Shown here piece after piece: positions 16,655-25,497 of a DNA stretch of 61,470 bases (the stretch's first letter is position 1; each line of letters begins with the position of its first letter). The stretch lies in assembly GCA_902779055.1 (NCBI GenBank), contig CACZAD010000034.1:1-61470 (forward strand), written 5' to 3'. The notes below the pieces were generated by a model, which was not told where the DNA came from, ran no database searches, and saw only the letters and a program-made list of their open reading frames with translations. Source of the DNA: Fibrobacter succinogenes (GTDB lineage Bacteria > Fibrobacterota > Fibrobacteria > Fibrobacterales > Fibrobacteraceae). The position numbers and the translations under genes are program-made.

Positions 16655-16669
16655 TCACTTCGGAAGTGA
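16655..16669. promoter_or_regulatory. 15-base palindrome between divergent genes
   Basis: TCACTTC-G-GAAGTGA, perfect arms, five bases upstream of the 48-aa gene and 45 bases upstream of the OmpA/TSP3 gene. It could be an operator for both directions. Confidence 0.4.
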
Positions 16670-16679
16670 AATATATACA

Positions 16680-16687
16680 TAAATTTG
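16680..16687 (+). promoter_or_regulatory. TAAATTTG -7-like element of the OmpA/TSP3 gene
   Basis: Exact TAnnTTTG match 26 bases before the ATG at 16714; no Shine-Dalgarno is visible between them. Confidence 0.4.
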
Positions 16688-16713
16688 AAAATGCAAACAG
16701 TTAATACAAAAAA

Positions 16714-18894
16714 ATGTCTAAATTCTTTACGAAAATGAAAAATTTTTTGTTCACCATTCTCGTTTGCGCCACAATTCTGTTTGCGCAGCCCGGTTTTTCC
16801 GCCGGCAAAAGCGGAATCCACGTTCCAGAAGCACGAATTTTAAACCGTAGCGAGCTGTTCGTCATGGGCGGTTTCGAGATGGCCAGTAGCAACAATACCG
16901 CAAGTATCGAAGGTTACATCGTCGATGAATCCGGAGAAAAAAAGCGACTGGACAAGGACTCACCGTCTAACTCCGTCCTCGGTTATGTCGGGTACGGCCT
17001 GATGCAGAACCTGGAACTGGGATTGAACTTGAACTTTCACTACGATGGCAACGCGGCCAACACCCACCTCAAAGGTCTTGGCTTCGGCGATCTCGGGCTC
17101 ATGGTCAAAGGAGGATTCCCCAAGCAGAAAATAAGGGACATCGTCCACACGGCCATTGCATTCGAACTGTTCATCCCCACTGGTACAAACGAGAAGGGAC
17201 TACGTCCCAGACATCTTTGGTACATCCACCAGAACGAGATCACTCACGCCTACTCCTCCGCCGACTTTGCCGTTGCATTAACGTTCTACCTCACGATAAA
17301 CTTCAACAAGCATATCAGCTGGAACAACTATGGCGGCTACCTCCGGACGATCGAAAACGGAGAGAACGTCTTTATCTGGGGATCGGGGTTAAACATTTTC
17401 CATTACGAATGGGTGTCGTTGGTGCTTGAAGCCTCTGGTGAAACAAGCATCAAGCCATCGGCCATCATGAGTGGATTCCTGAACGACCAGTTGAGATTTT
17501 CTCCAGGGCTCCGCTTAAGGCTCCCCAAGCGCACGACGCTTGCCATCAGCGCAGACCTCGGCATGGACCTTTTCAGAAAAAGGAAAATTCACCGCGGGCA
17601 TGCAGTCACGGTCCAGAACGAAAAGCATAAGTATTCCTATACCGTTCCTGGCAGTCCTCACCTTGCCACAACCATCAAGCTCAGCCGTACATTCGACTTG
17701 AGCTGGAACGACAGCGATGGCGACGGTGTTGAAGATCGCCGGGACTTGTGCCCCAAGTCTAACCCCTCGTACAAAGTAGACAAGCGAGGATGCACGGTCG
17801 ATACCGATATGGATGGCGTTGCTGACGACTTGGATGTATGCCCAGAAACCCCGGCAGACATTTTGATTGACGTTCACGGTTGCCCGGAAGACCACGACAA
17901 CGACGGTGTTCCCGACTTTATGGACAAATGCCCAACGACGCGACCGGGAGATCCCGTTGATGAATCCGGTTGCATCCACGACGAAGACGGAGACGGCATT
18001 CACGACGGCATTGATAAATGCCCGGGTTCTACGCAGGGTCTGGAAGTTGATGACGATGGATGCCAGTTGGATATGGACGAAGACGGCGTGTTGAATGCAC
18101 AAGACTCCTGCCCCAACACTCCGGCAGGACTCACAGTCGACCAATACGGCTGCATTATCGATATGGACAAGGACGGCGTTCCGGACGAATGGGACAAGTG
18201 CCCCGATAGCGCCCCCAACGAAATTGTGAACATGTACGGTTGCCCAGTGGACTCTGACGAAGACGGCATTCCTGACTTCATGGACAAATGCGCCAACACG
18301 CCAACAGGAGCTGTTGTAGATAGTACCGGTTGCCGGCTGGACCAAGACCAGGATGGTGTTTTCGACGAAGACGACAAATGCGCGTTCACGCCAGAACACG
18401 CCCCGGTCGACGAAAAAGGATGTCCACTAGATTCTGACAACGACGGCGTCTTTGACTTTTTGGACAACTGTCCCAACACGTTGGAACGAACCGAAGTTGA
18501 CGGAAACGGTTGCCCGATTCGTGAAAAGCTTAATTTGGACAAAATCGCAAGACGCGTGCAATTCCACAAAGGAACGGACAATCCGCTGAATTCCTCATAT
18601 ACGGCGCTAAGCGATGTGGTATCCATTATGCGCCACAACAAGGAGATCGTCATCGAAATCCAGTGCAGCGTCAAATCGGGCGAAGCCATCAACCCGCAAG
18701 CGCTTTCCGAAGCTCGAGCCACGATGATTTACGATTACCTTGTCAATAAAGGAATCAAGGAAGAACGCCTCAAGGCAACCGGTTTTGGATTGCACCTTCC
18801 GTCTGATGTTCGTGGGCACACCAAGCTGAACCCCGTCGGAGTGAGACTCCTCCCCCACAACGAATTCAAGCAACCAACAGAACAACAGCAATAA
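16714..18894 (+). CDS. OmpA-family protein with nine thrombospondin type 3 repeats
   Basis: A 726-aa outer-membrane protein. Order: signal peptide (FLFTILVCATILFA); beta barrel to about residue 325; nine 30-residue TSP3-type calcium-binding repeats (pattern DxDxDGVxDxxDxCPxT...VDxxGC) at about 328-600; C-terminal OmpA-like domain from about 605. The OmpA domain is divergent: where the family has GHTD there is QCSVKS, and the NRR arginine site reads LNPVG, so the two residues that usually hold diaminopimelate are missing. A second Met seven codons in could be the start. Probably a rigid calcium-stiffened spacer between outer membrane and cell wall or surface. Confidence 0.88.
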   Translation: MSKFFTKMKNFLFTILVCATILFAQPGFSAGKSGIHVPEARILNRSELFVMGGFEMASSNNTASIEGYIVDESGEKKRLDKDSPSNSVLGYVGYGLMQNLELGLNLNFHYDGNAANTHLKGLGFGDLGLMVKGGFPKQKIRDIVHTAIAFELFIPTGTNEKGLRPRHLWYIHQNEITHAYSSADFAVALTFYLTINFNKHISWNNYGGYLRTIENGENVFIWGSGLNIFHYEWVSLVLEASGETSIKPSAIMSGFLNDQLRFSPGLRLRLPKRTTLAISADLGMDLFRKRKIHRGHAVTVQNEKHKYSYTVPGSPHLATTIKLSRTFDLSWNDSDGDGVEDRRDLCPKSNPSYKVDKRGCTVDTDMDGVADDLDVCPETPADILIDVHGCPEDHDNDGVPDFMDKCPTTRPGDPVDESGCIHDEDGDGIHDGIDKCPGSTQGLEVDDDGCQLDMDEDGVLNAQDSCPNTPAGLTVDQYGCIIDMDKDGVPDEWDKCPDSAPNEIVNMYGCPVDSDEDGIPDFMDKCANTPTGAVVDSTGCRLDQDQDGVFDEDDKCAFTPEHAPVDEKGCPLDSDNDGVFDFLDNCPNTLERTEVDGNGCPIREKLNLDKIARRVQFHKGTDNPLNSSYTALSDVVSIMRHNKEIVIEIQCSVKSGEAINPQALSEARATMIYDYLVNKGIKEERLKATGFGLHLPSDVRGHTKLNPVGVRLLPHNEFKQPTEQQQ

Positions 18895-18901
18895 CACAAT
18901 C

Positions 18902-18926
18902 ATCCCGTGCCTAGCCACGGGATTTT
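18902..18926 (+). terminator. Terminator of the OmpA/TSP3 gene
   Basis: ATCCCGTG / CCTAGC / CACGGGAT followed by TTT; a REP-like palindrome serving as terminator. The T tract is short. Confidence 0.55.
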
Positions 18927-18939
18927 GCTTATTCAGCTA

Positions 18940-19113
18940 TTAATCTTTTTTGTTGAATAGCAGAGCGATCACAAGCGCAACTACGACGTAAAGCGCCACA
19001 GCAGAAAAAAGCCCGAGGATTTCGGAACCCGAGAGAGCCTCCACCTTGATGTACAGGAGGACGGAAAGAGGCATGGCAAGTAAAAAGAGGATTCCGGGAA
19101 TTTTCTGTTTCAT
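18940..19113 (-). CDS. Small two-span membrane protein
   Basis: A 57-aa protein (MKQKIPGILFLLAMPLSVLL...) with two hydrophobic helices joined by VEALSGSEILG and a basic C-terminus (NKKD). The ATG is at 19111-19113; TATCTTGC lies exactly five bases upstream, and no Shine-Dalgarno is seen, so it may be another leaderless gene. No family is recognised. It is convergent with the OmpA/TSP3 gene and separated from the xylanase by three REP elements. Confidence 0.55.
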   Translation of the reverse strand: MKQKIPGILFLLAMPLSVLLYIKVEALSGSEILGLFSAVALYVVVALVIALLFNKKD

Positions 19114-19158
19114 AGAAAGCAAGATAGAAAAAAAGCCGCATCACGCGACTTGTAAAAG

Positions 19159-19284
19159 GTGATCCCGGCACAAGGCCGGGATGACAAAGCAAAACATGAA
19201 TGACCGTAAAAAAGGTGATGCCGGAACGGTGTCCGGCATGACAATGCAGGCGGAGCCTGTCACCCCGGATTCATTCCGGGGTCA
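19159..19284. repeat. Cluster of three REP-like palindromes
   Basis: Three units: 19159-19186 (GATCCCGGC...GCCGGGATGACA), 19215-19242 (GATGCCGG...CCGGCATGACA) and 19259-19284 (opposite orientation, CACCCCGG...CCGGGGT). They fill the gap between the small membrane gene and the xylanase stop. Confidence 0.7.
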
Positions 19285-19296
19285 ACTTACGCAGTA

Positions 19297-20946
19297 TTAC
19301 TTCACAGTAATCTGGAACTTCTTGTCGCCAGCGTTGACCTGGTAGTAGCCCTTGAAACCGCGGAACTTGGCTTCGCCATTTTCATCGGCGGTAGCGTAGA
19401 GGTCCGTCGTCCAAACCTTGTGCCACAAGTCGTAAACGCGCTTTGCAGCAGGCTTTTCACGACCATCAGAAGCGATCATGCCGCCATTCTTGACCCAGTG
19501 ACGGTTGTCCCAGAAGCCCCACAGCACAATGCCGTTGACTGCCGGATGGCTAAAGGCGGTACGGATAAATGTTTCGAACTTTTCGGCCTGGACTTCTTCG
19601 GTATCGTTCATACCGGCCTGCCAGTCCCCCACATCGAATTCCGTAACCTTAATCGGGAGGCCAAGAGAAGCGAGCTTGTCGAGACGAGCCTTGATCAGTC
19701 CCGGAATCACCGGACGCAGACCAAAGTGGCACTGCACGCCGATACCCATCACAGGCACCTTGCGATCAAGCATGCCCTTGATCAAGCCATAATAGCGGTC
19801 GGTTTCACCAGCGGCAACAACGTTATAGTCGTTGATGTAAAGGAATGCATTCGGATCAGCCTTGTGAGCCCACACAAATGCGCTATCGAGAATTTCCCAG
19901 CCGCACTTGTTGAACGTCCAGGATTCGTGAATCGGTTCGTTCCATACGTCGTATTCCGTAATCTTGCCCTTGTATTCCTTGAGGTCGCGATAGATACGAG
20001 CCTTGAGCTTTTCGGCCATATCTTCGCAGCTCCCCTTGTTGCTGTAGTGCTTATCGAAACCGTAGCCCTGATGGCTCCACATAAGAGCGTGGCCACGGAG
20101 TTTCCAATGATTCTGAGCCGTGAAGTCGGTGTATTCCTTCATTTCTTCACGCTTGATCTTGCCCTTCTTCGGTTCGTATTCCGGCCACTTGAACTGGTTT
20201 TCAGAAACGCCGTGCCAGAAGTACTTTTTGGCGGCATTGCGGTACCAGTTTTCAGTGCTGTCCTTGGTGTCGTATAGAGCGAGTGCCGTACCGAACGGGA
20301 ACGAATGACGCAACAGCTTCACGTGGACTTTTTCGCCCGGATTCGCCTTGACGACGAAATCAGCCTTGCGGAGACTATCAATGCGAGCGTCGGCTGCATT
20401 ATACCATGCCGGGTCAGACATTTCGTCCATCTTTTCGACATCCACATCGTCGATTTGCATCCAGCCCTTCTTGAGGCCAATCTGGAATGTGATGTTGTTG
20501 AGACCATAACCCTTCTGGTCGGCAAGGAAAATCATTTCATAAGTCTGCCAATTGTCCGTCAAGTCAAACGAAGCGCTTTCTTTTTGGCGATAGTCCGGAG
20601 GACCGCCTTGCACCACGGAATTGATGGGCATATTGCCCTTAGCCTTGAAGGTAAGCTTATAAAAACCAGAATCGGCAAGCCACTTGGGCGGCTGGAGCTG
20701 CAAGCCCCACCACGGATTCGGCAGATCCTTCACCACGACTTTTGCGCCCTGGGAACCGTCGACACCGAGCCCCTGCACGGCAATTTGCGATTCGGCTACA
20801 GCTGGACCATCAGGATTGTTCCACAGATACCAGCCGCCGTCACCATACTCCATATCACCATTATTCAACTGTGCTAAAGACGGCACAGAAAGCGCCATGG
20901 CAACGGTTGCCGCAATCGCAAGAGCTTTATTCTTTTTAAAATTCAT
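19297..20946 (-). CDS. Secreted endo-1,4-beta-xylanase, GH10, with N-terminal CBM-like domain
   Basis: A 549-aa protein. Signal peptide to about residue 26 (ALSVPSLAQ); residues 27-175 look like a CBM4/9-type sandwich (NGDMEYGDGGWYLWNN...QIDDVDVEKM); then the GH10 barrel. Acid/base Glu337 is in YDVWNEPIHES and nucleophile Glu436 in IKVTEFDVG; HALMWSHQ is also typical. A short C-terminal piece, FRGFKGYYQVNAGDKKFQITVK without its first residues, is common in related Fibrobacter and Bacteroidetes enzymes. It should cleave xylan in plant cell walls. Start has a strong GAGGAGA site. Monocistronic. Confidence 0.93.
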   Translation of the reverse strand: MNFKKNKALAIAATVAMALSVPSLAQLNNGDMEYGDGGWYLWNNPDGPAVAESQIAVQGLGVDGSQGAKVVVKDLPNPWWGLQLQPPKWLADSGFYKLTFKAKGNMPINSVVQGGPPDYRQKESASFDLTDNWQTYEMIFLADQKGYGLNNITFQIGLKKGWMQIDDVDVEKMDEMSDPAWYNAADARIDSLRKADFVVKANPGEKVHVKLLRHSFPFGTALALYDTKDSTENWYRNAAKKYFWHGVSENQFKWPEYEPKKGKIKREEMKEYTDFTAQNHWKLRGHALMWSHQGYGFDKHYSNKGSCEDMAEKLKARIYRDLKEYKGKITEYDVWNEPIHESWTFNKCGWEILDSAFVWAHKADPNAFLYINDYNVVAAGETDRYYGLIKGMLDRKVPVMGIGVQCHFGLRPVIPGLIKARLDKLASLGLPIKVTEFDVGDWQAGMNDTEEVQAEKFETFIRTAFSHPAVNGIVLWGFWDNRHWVKNGGMIASDGREKPAAKRVYDLWHKVWTTDLYATADENGEAKFRGFKGYYQVNAGDKKFQITVK

Positions 20947-21124
20947 GAGGTCTCCTCAATTTTGTTTACGGTTTAAATATATACTCAAACCGCATTTTTC
21001 GAGTGTTTTGAGGCTTGTTTTACCGCCACTATAACACAAACATCGTAAAATGTGTAGCAAGTGTATTTCACTAAAATAGATAAAAGTAATTCTTTTACCC
21101 TTGATTTATTTGTATTTTATAGCC

Positions 21125-22006
21125 ATGCATTACAAGCCTTATCGCGATTTACTTTTGGAACTATTCCCCAACTACCTCAAGGTACGCAAGCTCCCGCTCA
21201 ATGGCGGCATGAGCTGCCCGAACCTCGACGGCACCAAGGGTTTTTCAGGCTGCAGCTACTGCAACAACCGCAGCTTCAGCCCTGTATTTGACCAGGCAAA
21301 GGTCTCTATCCAGGAACAGCTCGAAAAGTTTGTTCCGAAACTTCGCGACAAGTATCCAAATGCAGGCATCCTCGCCTACTTGCAGCCGTACACGAATACG
21401 CACGCACCGCTAAAACACTTGCGCGAAATCATCGATCCGATTATCAAGCACAAGGAAATAGCAGGGCTTGCAATCGGCACACGTCCGGACTGCCTTGAAG
21501 ACGACAAGGTCGCTTACCTAGCCGAACTCAATCGCCAAAAGCCGATCATCGTCGAAATCGGCCTCCAGACGGCAAACGACTTGACACTCGCCGGCATCAA
21601 CCGCCACCACACACTCGCCGAATTCGAAGACGCCGTCAAACGTTGCAAGGCTGCTGGCCTTACCGTCACGACGCATGTCATCGTCGGACTCCCCAACGAA
21701 ACCATGGACGACTTCAAGCATACAGCACAAGTTGTCCATGACTTGCAACTGGCCGCAGTCAAAATCCACCCGCTCCACATTGTCGTGGGTACGGACATGG
21801 CACAGGACTACATCAACGGCGAATTCAAGCTTCTTTCGTTCGAACAGTATTGTGAAGCCGTTGCCGAAATGATCAAAATCATCGGTCCTGAAATTGCCAT
21901 CGAACGATTCAGCGGAGAAAGTCCAAGCGATATGCTTATAGCCCCCAACTGGTGCGGCGAACGCGACAAGATTATCGCTACAGTCGAAAAACGGCTTTCA
22001 AACTAA
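21125..22006 (+). CDS. YhcC/TIGR01212-type radical SAM protein
   Basis: A 293-aa protein starting MHYKPYRDLLLELFPNYLKV. The cluster-binding cysteines are in CPNLDGTKGFSGCSYCNN, a form typical of the TIGR01212/YhcC group, with IGTRPDCLEDD, VEIGLQTAND and THVIVGLPNET further on. Substrate and reaction of this widespread family are not established. The ATG at 21125 is preferred over one 24 bases upstream because TATTTTAT sits four bases before it. It has its own terminator at 22035-22069. Confidence 0.88.
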   Translation: MHYKPYRDLLLELFPNYLKVRKLPLNGGMSCPNLDGTKGFSGCSYCNNRSFSPVFDQAKVSIQEQLEKFVPKLRDKYPNAGILAYLQPYTNTHAPLKHLREIIDPIIKHKEIAGLAIGTRPDCLEDDKVAYLAELNRQKPIIVEIGLQTANDLTLAGINRHHTLAEFEDAVKRCKAAGLTVTTHVIVGLPNETMDDFKHTAQVVHDLQLAAVKIHPLHIVVGTDMAQDYINGEFKLLSFEQYCEAVAEMIKIIGPEIAIERFSGESPSDMLIAPNWCGERDKIIATVEKRLSN

Positions 22007-22034
22007 ACAAGAAACAATCGGTACAACGTATTTT

Positions 22035-22069
22035 ATCACCTGTTTTAGCCCATAAACAGGTGATTTTTT
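22035..22069 (+). terminator. Terminator after the radical SAM gene
   Basis: ATCACCTGTTTT / AGCCC / ATAAACAGGTGAT followed by six T. Confidence 0.88.
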
Positions 22070-22171
22070 CCATTTATCCCCCAAATCCCACAATTACACA
22101 CAAAAAACTGTTCTTTTTCTACCTTAATTGCTAGATTAAGTCATATAGGATAAAAAAAAAGGAACTTGATT

Positions 22172-23200
22172 ATGTTTGCCAATGCCAAAAAGATTTTAGC
22201 AACGACCCTTGCACTTGCGGCTTCAATTTACGCAAGCGAACGCCTTTACCTCGCCCCGTTCAATATGGTCGGTTTAAATGAGGATTTTGGAACAGCAGCC
22301 GAAAGAATCATGAACGCCTACATCGAAGATGATGGGCGTTTTGTGCTTGTGAATTACACCGAAGAAGATTCCGTTAAGGTCGGTGACCGCGAATCAGCCA
22401 ACCAAAAGGCCATTGCACACAACTGCTCTAAATACCTTATGGCAGAATTCACACGCCTCGGCGAAAACGTCATCACATCCTTCAAGCTCTACGACGTCAA
22501 TAAAGACGCCGTTATCTGGAGCGACCGTCTCAAGGCCAAGAATCCGGATGACTTCGATCCTATTATCCAGCGTGTCGCAAGAAACATTGGCACCAAAAGA
22601 AAAGCGACCAACGATAACGACATTTACAGCGTCACGGAACAAGAAACAAAGGCACCCAGGAAGAAAGGTATTTCCTCTTACTACGGTGTAGAGATTCTCG
22701 GAGACGTTCCTATCAACGCACCTAAAACTCACTTGAGCGCCGGTATCGGATTCTTCATGTTCTACGATGCAAGGGACTTCTTCTTTAGCTGCGACTTGAC
22801 AATGAGCAATATGAGCGAAAACAGATCTTCCGAAAACGACAAGGCATCGCTCTTCGACTTGGGACTTTCGCTTTATTACCCGTTTGGAACCTCCAACATC
22901 ACTCCGTTTGCCGGTGGTGGCCTCGCCTATAGCTGGAGAACCACATCTTCTTCGGACTATGATTTCGGTACGGACCAGGAATCTGATGGTCTTTCGGCCA
23001 AGATCGGTGGCGGCGTTGTGTTCAACCGTGCAAGCCGAATTATGTTCATTGCGCAGGTCGATTACTTCTTTGATTTCTTCACGACTCCGTTCTACAAGAA
23101 AACGGACAAGAAAACAGATAACGGACAATCCGTACTGCAGAAGAACAACTACTACCTGAACGGTTTGAAGTTTGGTTTGGGACTCGCTCTTGGTTTCTAA
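22172..23200 (+). CDS. Outer-membrane protein with periplasmic N-terminal domain
   Basis: A 342-aa protein from the ATG at 22172 (AAGGAAC site). It has a signal peptide (ILATTLALAASIYA), a soluble domain of about 140 residues (RLYLAPFNMVGLNEDF ... DVNKDAVIWSDRLKAKNPDD) resembling the N-domain folds of TolB/FlgO-like proteins, and a C-terminal beta barrel from about residue 170 (GVEILGDVP ... GLKFGLGLALGF, ending in Phe). The family is not certain. The lipoprotein gene starts three bases downstream, so the two probably form one envelope unit. Confidence 0.65.
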   Translation: MFANAKKILATTLALAASIYASERLYLAPFNMVGLNEDFGTAAERIMNAYIEDDGRFVLVNYTEEDSVKVGDRESANQKAIAHNCSKYLMAEFTRLGENVITSFKLYDVNKDAVIWSDRLKAKNPDDFDPIIQRVARNIGTKRKATNDNDIYSVTEQETKAPRKKGISSYYGVEILGDVPINAPKTHLSAGIGFFMFYDARDFFFSCDLTMSNMSENRSSENDKASLFDLGLSLYYPFGTSNITPFAGGGLAYSWRTTSSSDYDFGTDQESDGLSAKIGGGVVFNRASRIMFIAQVDYFFDFFTTPFYKKTDKKTDNGQSVLQKNNYYLNGLKFGLGLALGF

Positions 23201-23203
23201 ACA

Positions 23204-23743
23204 ATGGCTAAGATAATCCACACATTGCTGCTAGCATCCGCAACACTCACATTGTCCGGATGTTTTACGGGGCAAACTAGCATTACAGCCAGCCAATACA
23301 CCTCAAAGCCGTACCAGATTTACATCAACGGAAAGCAGTATTGCCAAATGAGTTCTGGCAACGACTGCACCATCCAAACTCGCGGAACGTACAACGAAAT
23401 CTACATCGAAGCGTTCCTGGATGGTGAAAAGGTCGGGGATTTACGAACTTCCAGGCATGTGACGCTAGCCTCCATTTTGTGGATGCCCTTCACGTACTGG
23501 TCATCGTACTGGCTTTATAGAGCGTTCCCCGAAGATATCGAAATCCAGATAAATGATCGGGCTCTTAGGGAAACACTCCCTGAAGGTCAAGTCAGCGTTT
23601 GGGACAGGCCATTCAATTCTAAAAAACTGAAAAAAGAAAAGCCGATAGTATTGCAGGACGAAGACAACGAGAATCTGGCAACAGAAGAAGATGTCGAAGA
23701 TGCGGCCCCCACTCCAGTTCGCAAGAAGAGCGTTTGGGACTAA
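23204..23743 (+). CDS. Lipoprotein partner of the preceding outer-membrane protein
   Basis: A 179-aa protein with lipobox LSGC (Cys near residue 20). The middle part (YQIYINGKQYCQMSSGNDC...) resembles small periplasmic PEGA-like or immunoglobulin-like lipoproteins. A hydrophobic stretch (ILWMPFTYWSSYWLYRAF) may dip into a membrane. The C-terminus is acidic and then basic (PVRKKSVWD); the motif VWDRPF/SVWD occurs twice. No family is recognised. It follows the outer-membrane gene by three bases and ends before a terminator. Confidence 0.65.
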   Translation: MAKIIHTLLLASATLTLSGCFTGQTSITASQYTSKPYQIYINGKQYCQMSSGNDCTIQTRGTYNEIYIEAFLDGEKVGDLRTSRHVTLASILWMPFTYWSSYWLYRAFPEDIEIQINDRALRETLPEGQVSVWDRPFNSKKLKKEKPIVLQDEDNENLATEEDVEDAAPTPVRKKSVWD

Positions 23744-23770
23744 CAAAATACTCTAAAAATTTTTATCTTT

Positions 23771-23807
23771 AGCCGAGAAATCACAGCCGATTTCCCGGCT
23801 TTTTATT
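23771..23807 (+). terminator. Terminator between the lipoprotein gene and argH
   Basis: AGCCGAGAAATC / ACAGCC / GATTTCCCGGCT with one mismatch, then TTTTT. argH begins 12 bases later. Confidence 0.85.
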
Positions 23808-23818
23808 TGAGGTTTATA

Positions 23819-25222
23819 ATGGCTAAGAAGAAAGATACCCAGACTAACATGTGGACAGGTCGCTTTGCTAGTGGCATGGCACAGAGCATGGTCGATTTAA
23901 GTTTCAGCTTGCAGTTTGATGCAGAACTCATCGAAGAAGATATCGAAGGAAGCATCGGTCACGGCAAGGGTCTCGTGGAATCGGGCGTTCTTTCGAAGGC
24001 TGACTACAAGAAGATTTGCGATGGCCTCAAGAGCATCCTCGACGACTACCACGCCGGCAAAAATCTCTGGTGCGACAGCGACGAAGACATCCATATGGCC
24101 GTGGAACGCGTGCTTACCGAACGCATCGGCGCACTCGGCAAGAAAATCCACACGGGCCGTAGCCGCAACGACCAGGTCTGCACGGACTTCAAGCTTTACA
24201 TGCGTCACCGCGCCGCAGAAATCCGCGCCCTCGAAGTGGAACTTATGGAAACGGTTCTGGACCTTGCCAAGAAGTACTTTGGCAAGATGATGCCGGGTTA
24301 CACACACTTGCAGCAGGCGCAGCCGATTTACTTTAGCCATTACCTCATGAGCATGTTCTTTGCCGTGAGCCGTGACGTGAAGCGTCTCGACAACTTCTTG
24401 GAATTGCATAGCCAGCTTCCGCTTGGCAGTGGCGCCATGGCAGGTTCTGCATTCCCGTACCACCGCGCACTCGTCGCCGAAGCCCTTGGCTTTAAGGACG
24501 TGAGCCCGAACAGCATTGACGCCGTAAGCCATCGCGACATGATGCTCGAATTCGAGGCGGACCTCGCCATCATCGCAAACACGATGAGCCGCTACGCCGA
24601 AGACTTTGTAAACTGGAGCTCTTGCGAATTTGGATTCCTCACGTTGCACGATGCATTCTCCAGCGGTTCTTCGATGATGCCGCAGAAGAAGAATCCGGAC
24701 TCCATGGAACTTATCCGCGGAAAGTCTGGCCGCATGCTCGGAAACTTCACCGCACTCTACACGCTCGTGAAGGGCGCTCCGCTCAGCTATAGCCGCGACT
24801 TGCAAGAAGACAAGGAACCGGTATTCGATAGCGTCCACAACGTGAAGGTGATTCTCCGCGTGATGAAGGAAGCTTTGGAAACGGCTCGTTTCAACTTCGA
24901 GACAATGCACGCCAAGATGCTCCCGGCACTCCTTGCAACCGATCTTGCAGATTTGCTCGTGGAAGCAGGCGTTCCGTTCCGCGACGCCCACCACGTCGTG
25001 GGAAGCCTCGTCGGCGATGCAGCACGCCAGGGCAAGCAGTTCACGGAACTTTCTGACGAGGCTTGGGCCGCCGCAGGCGTCCCGGACGTCGCCAAGATGA
25101 AGAAGACGCTTACGTTCGAATATAGCGTTAGCAAGCGCAACATTGAAGGCGGTACGGGTCCGAAGTCCGTAAAGCAGCAGTTCACGAAGGCTGCAGCTCT
25201 TCTCAAGAAGCTCAAGAAGTAA
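23819..25222 (+). CDS. argH: Argininosuccinate lyase
   Basis: A 467-aa enzyme that splits argininosuccinate into arginine and fumarate. Motifs: MWTGRFASGMAQSM at the start, DEDIHMAVE, TGRSRNDQV, PGYTHLQQAQP, and the family signature GSSMMPQKKNPDSME with the catalytic serine. The start is the ATG at 23819, behind a GAGG site; the earlier in-frame TTG lies in the terminator T tract. No other arg gene is adjacent. Two REP elements and a bidirectional terminator follow. Confidence 0.96.
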   Translation: MAKKKDTQTNMWTGRFASGMAQSMVDLSFSLQFDAELIEEDIEGSIGHGKGLVESGVLSKADYKKICDGLKSILDDYHAGKNLWCDSDEDIHMAVERVLTERIGALGKKIHTGRSRNDQVCTDFKLYMRHRAAEIRALEVELMETVLDLAKKYFGKMMPGYTHLQQAQPIYFSHYLMSMFFAVSRDVKRLDNFLELHSQLPLGSGAMAGSAFPYHRALVAEALGFKDVSPNSIDAVSHRDMMLEFEADLAIIANTMSRYAEDFVNWSSCEFGFLTLHDAFSSGSSMMPQKKNPDSMELIRGKSGRMLGNFTALYTLVKGAPLSYSRDLQEDKEPVFDSVHNVKVILRVMKEALETARFNFETMHAKMLPALLATDLADLLVEAGVPFRDAHHVVGSLVGDAARQGKQFTELSDEAWAAAGVPDVAKMKKTLTFEYSVSKRNIEGGTGPKSVKQQFTKAAALLKKLKK

Positions 25223-25238
25223 GAGGAACTGCGAAAGG

Positions 25239-25316
25239 TGCCCCCGCAACGAGTGCGGGGTGACAGCGCAAGGTTGTACCGTGTATGGTGACCCCGGCAC
25301 AAGGCCGGGGTGACAA
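25239..25316. repeat. Two REP-like palindromes after argH
   Basis: 25239-25266 (CCCCCGC...GCGGGGTGACA) and 25288-25316 (ACCCCGGC...GCCGGGGTGACA). The second is preceded by TACCGTGTATGG, a leader also seen before the copies at 25366 (with one change) and 34213. Confidence 0.65.
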
Positions 25317-25318
25317 TG

Positions 25319-25350
25319 CAAAAAAAGAGACCGTAAAGGTCTCTTTTTTT
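25319..25350. terminator. Bidirectional terminator
   Basis: AAAAAAGAGACC / GTAAA / GGTCTCTTTTTTT: perfect stem with A and T tracts on both sides, placed between the convergent argH and Fib_succ_major genes. Confidence 0.9.
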
Positions 25351-25371
25351 AATACCGTGTAAGGGATCCCG

Positions 25372-25463
25372 CCCCGGAATAAAAGCAACCAAGGCGAACG
25401 CTGCGAAAATGCTTGCATTTTCATAGCTGAGCCGAAGGGCTTTGTACTTGTACAAATCCGGGG
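25372..25463. repeat. Composite repeat, copy 1 (REP arms enclosing two TT-centred hairpins)
   Basis: About 92 bases bounded by CCCCGG and CCGGGG. Inside are hairpin GAAAATGC-TT-GCATTTTC and hairpin TTTGTAC-TT-GTACAAA, with flanks AAGGCGAACGC and GAGCCGAAGG. It differs from the copy at 50377-50470 by one base internally. The 275-base gap 25223-25497 holds only REPs, the terminator and this element. Confidence 0.75.
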
Positions 25464-25497
25464 ATGACATTGAGTGCGGGGTGACAGGTCAATCAGC

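Noticed and set aside
18929..19192. An 87-codon minus-strand frame starting MLCHPGLVPGSP
   Set aside because: Its N-terminus is translated REP repeat and it is in another frame from the likely 57-aa membrane protein.
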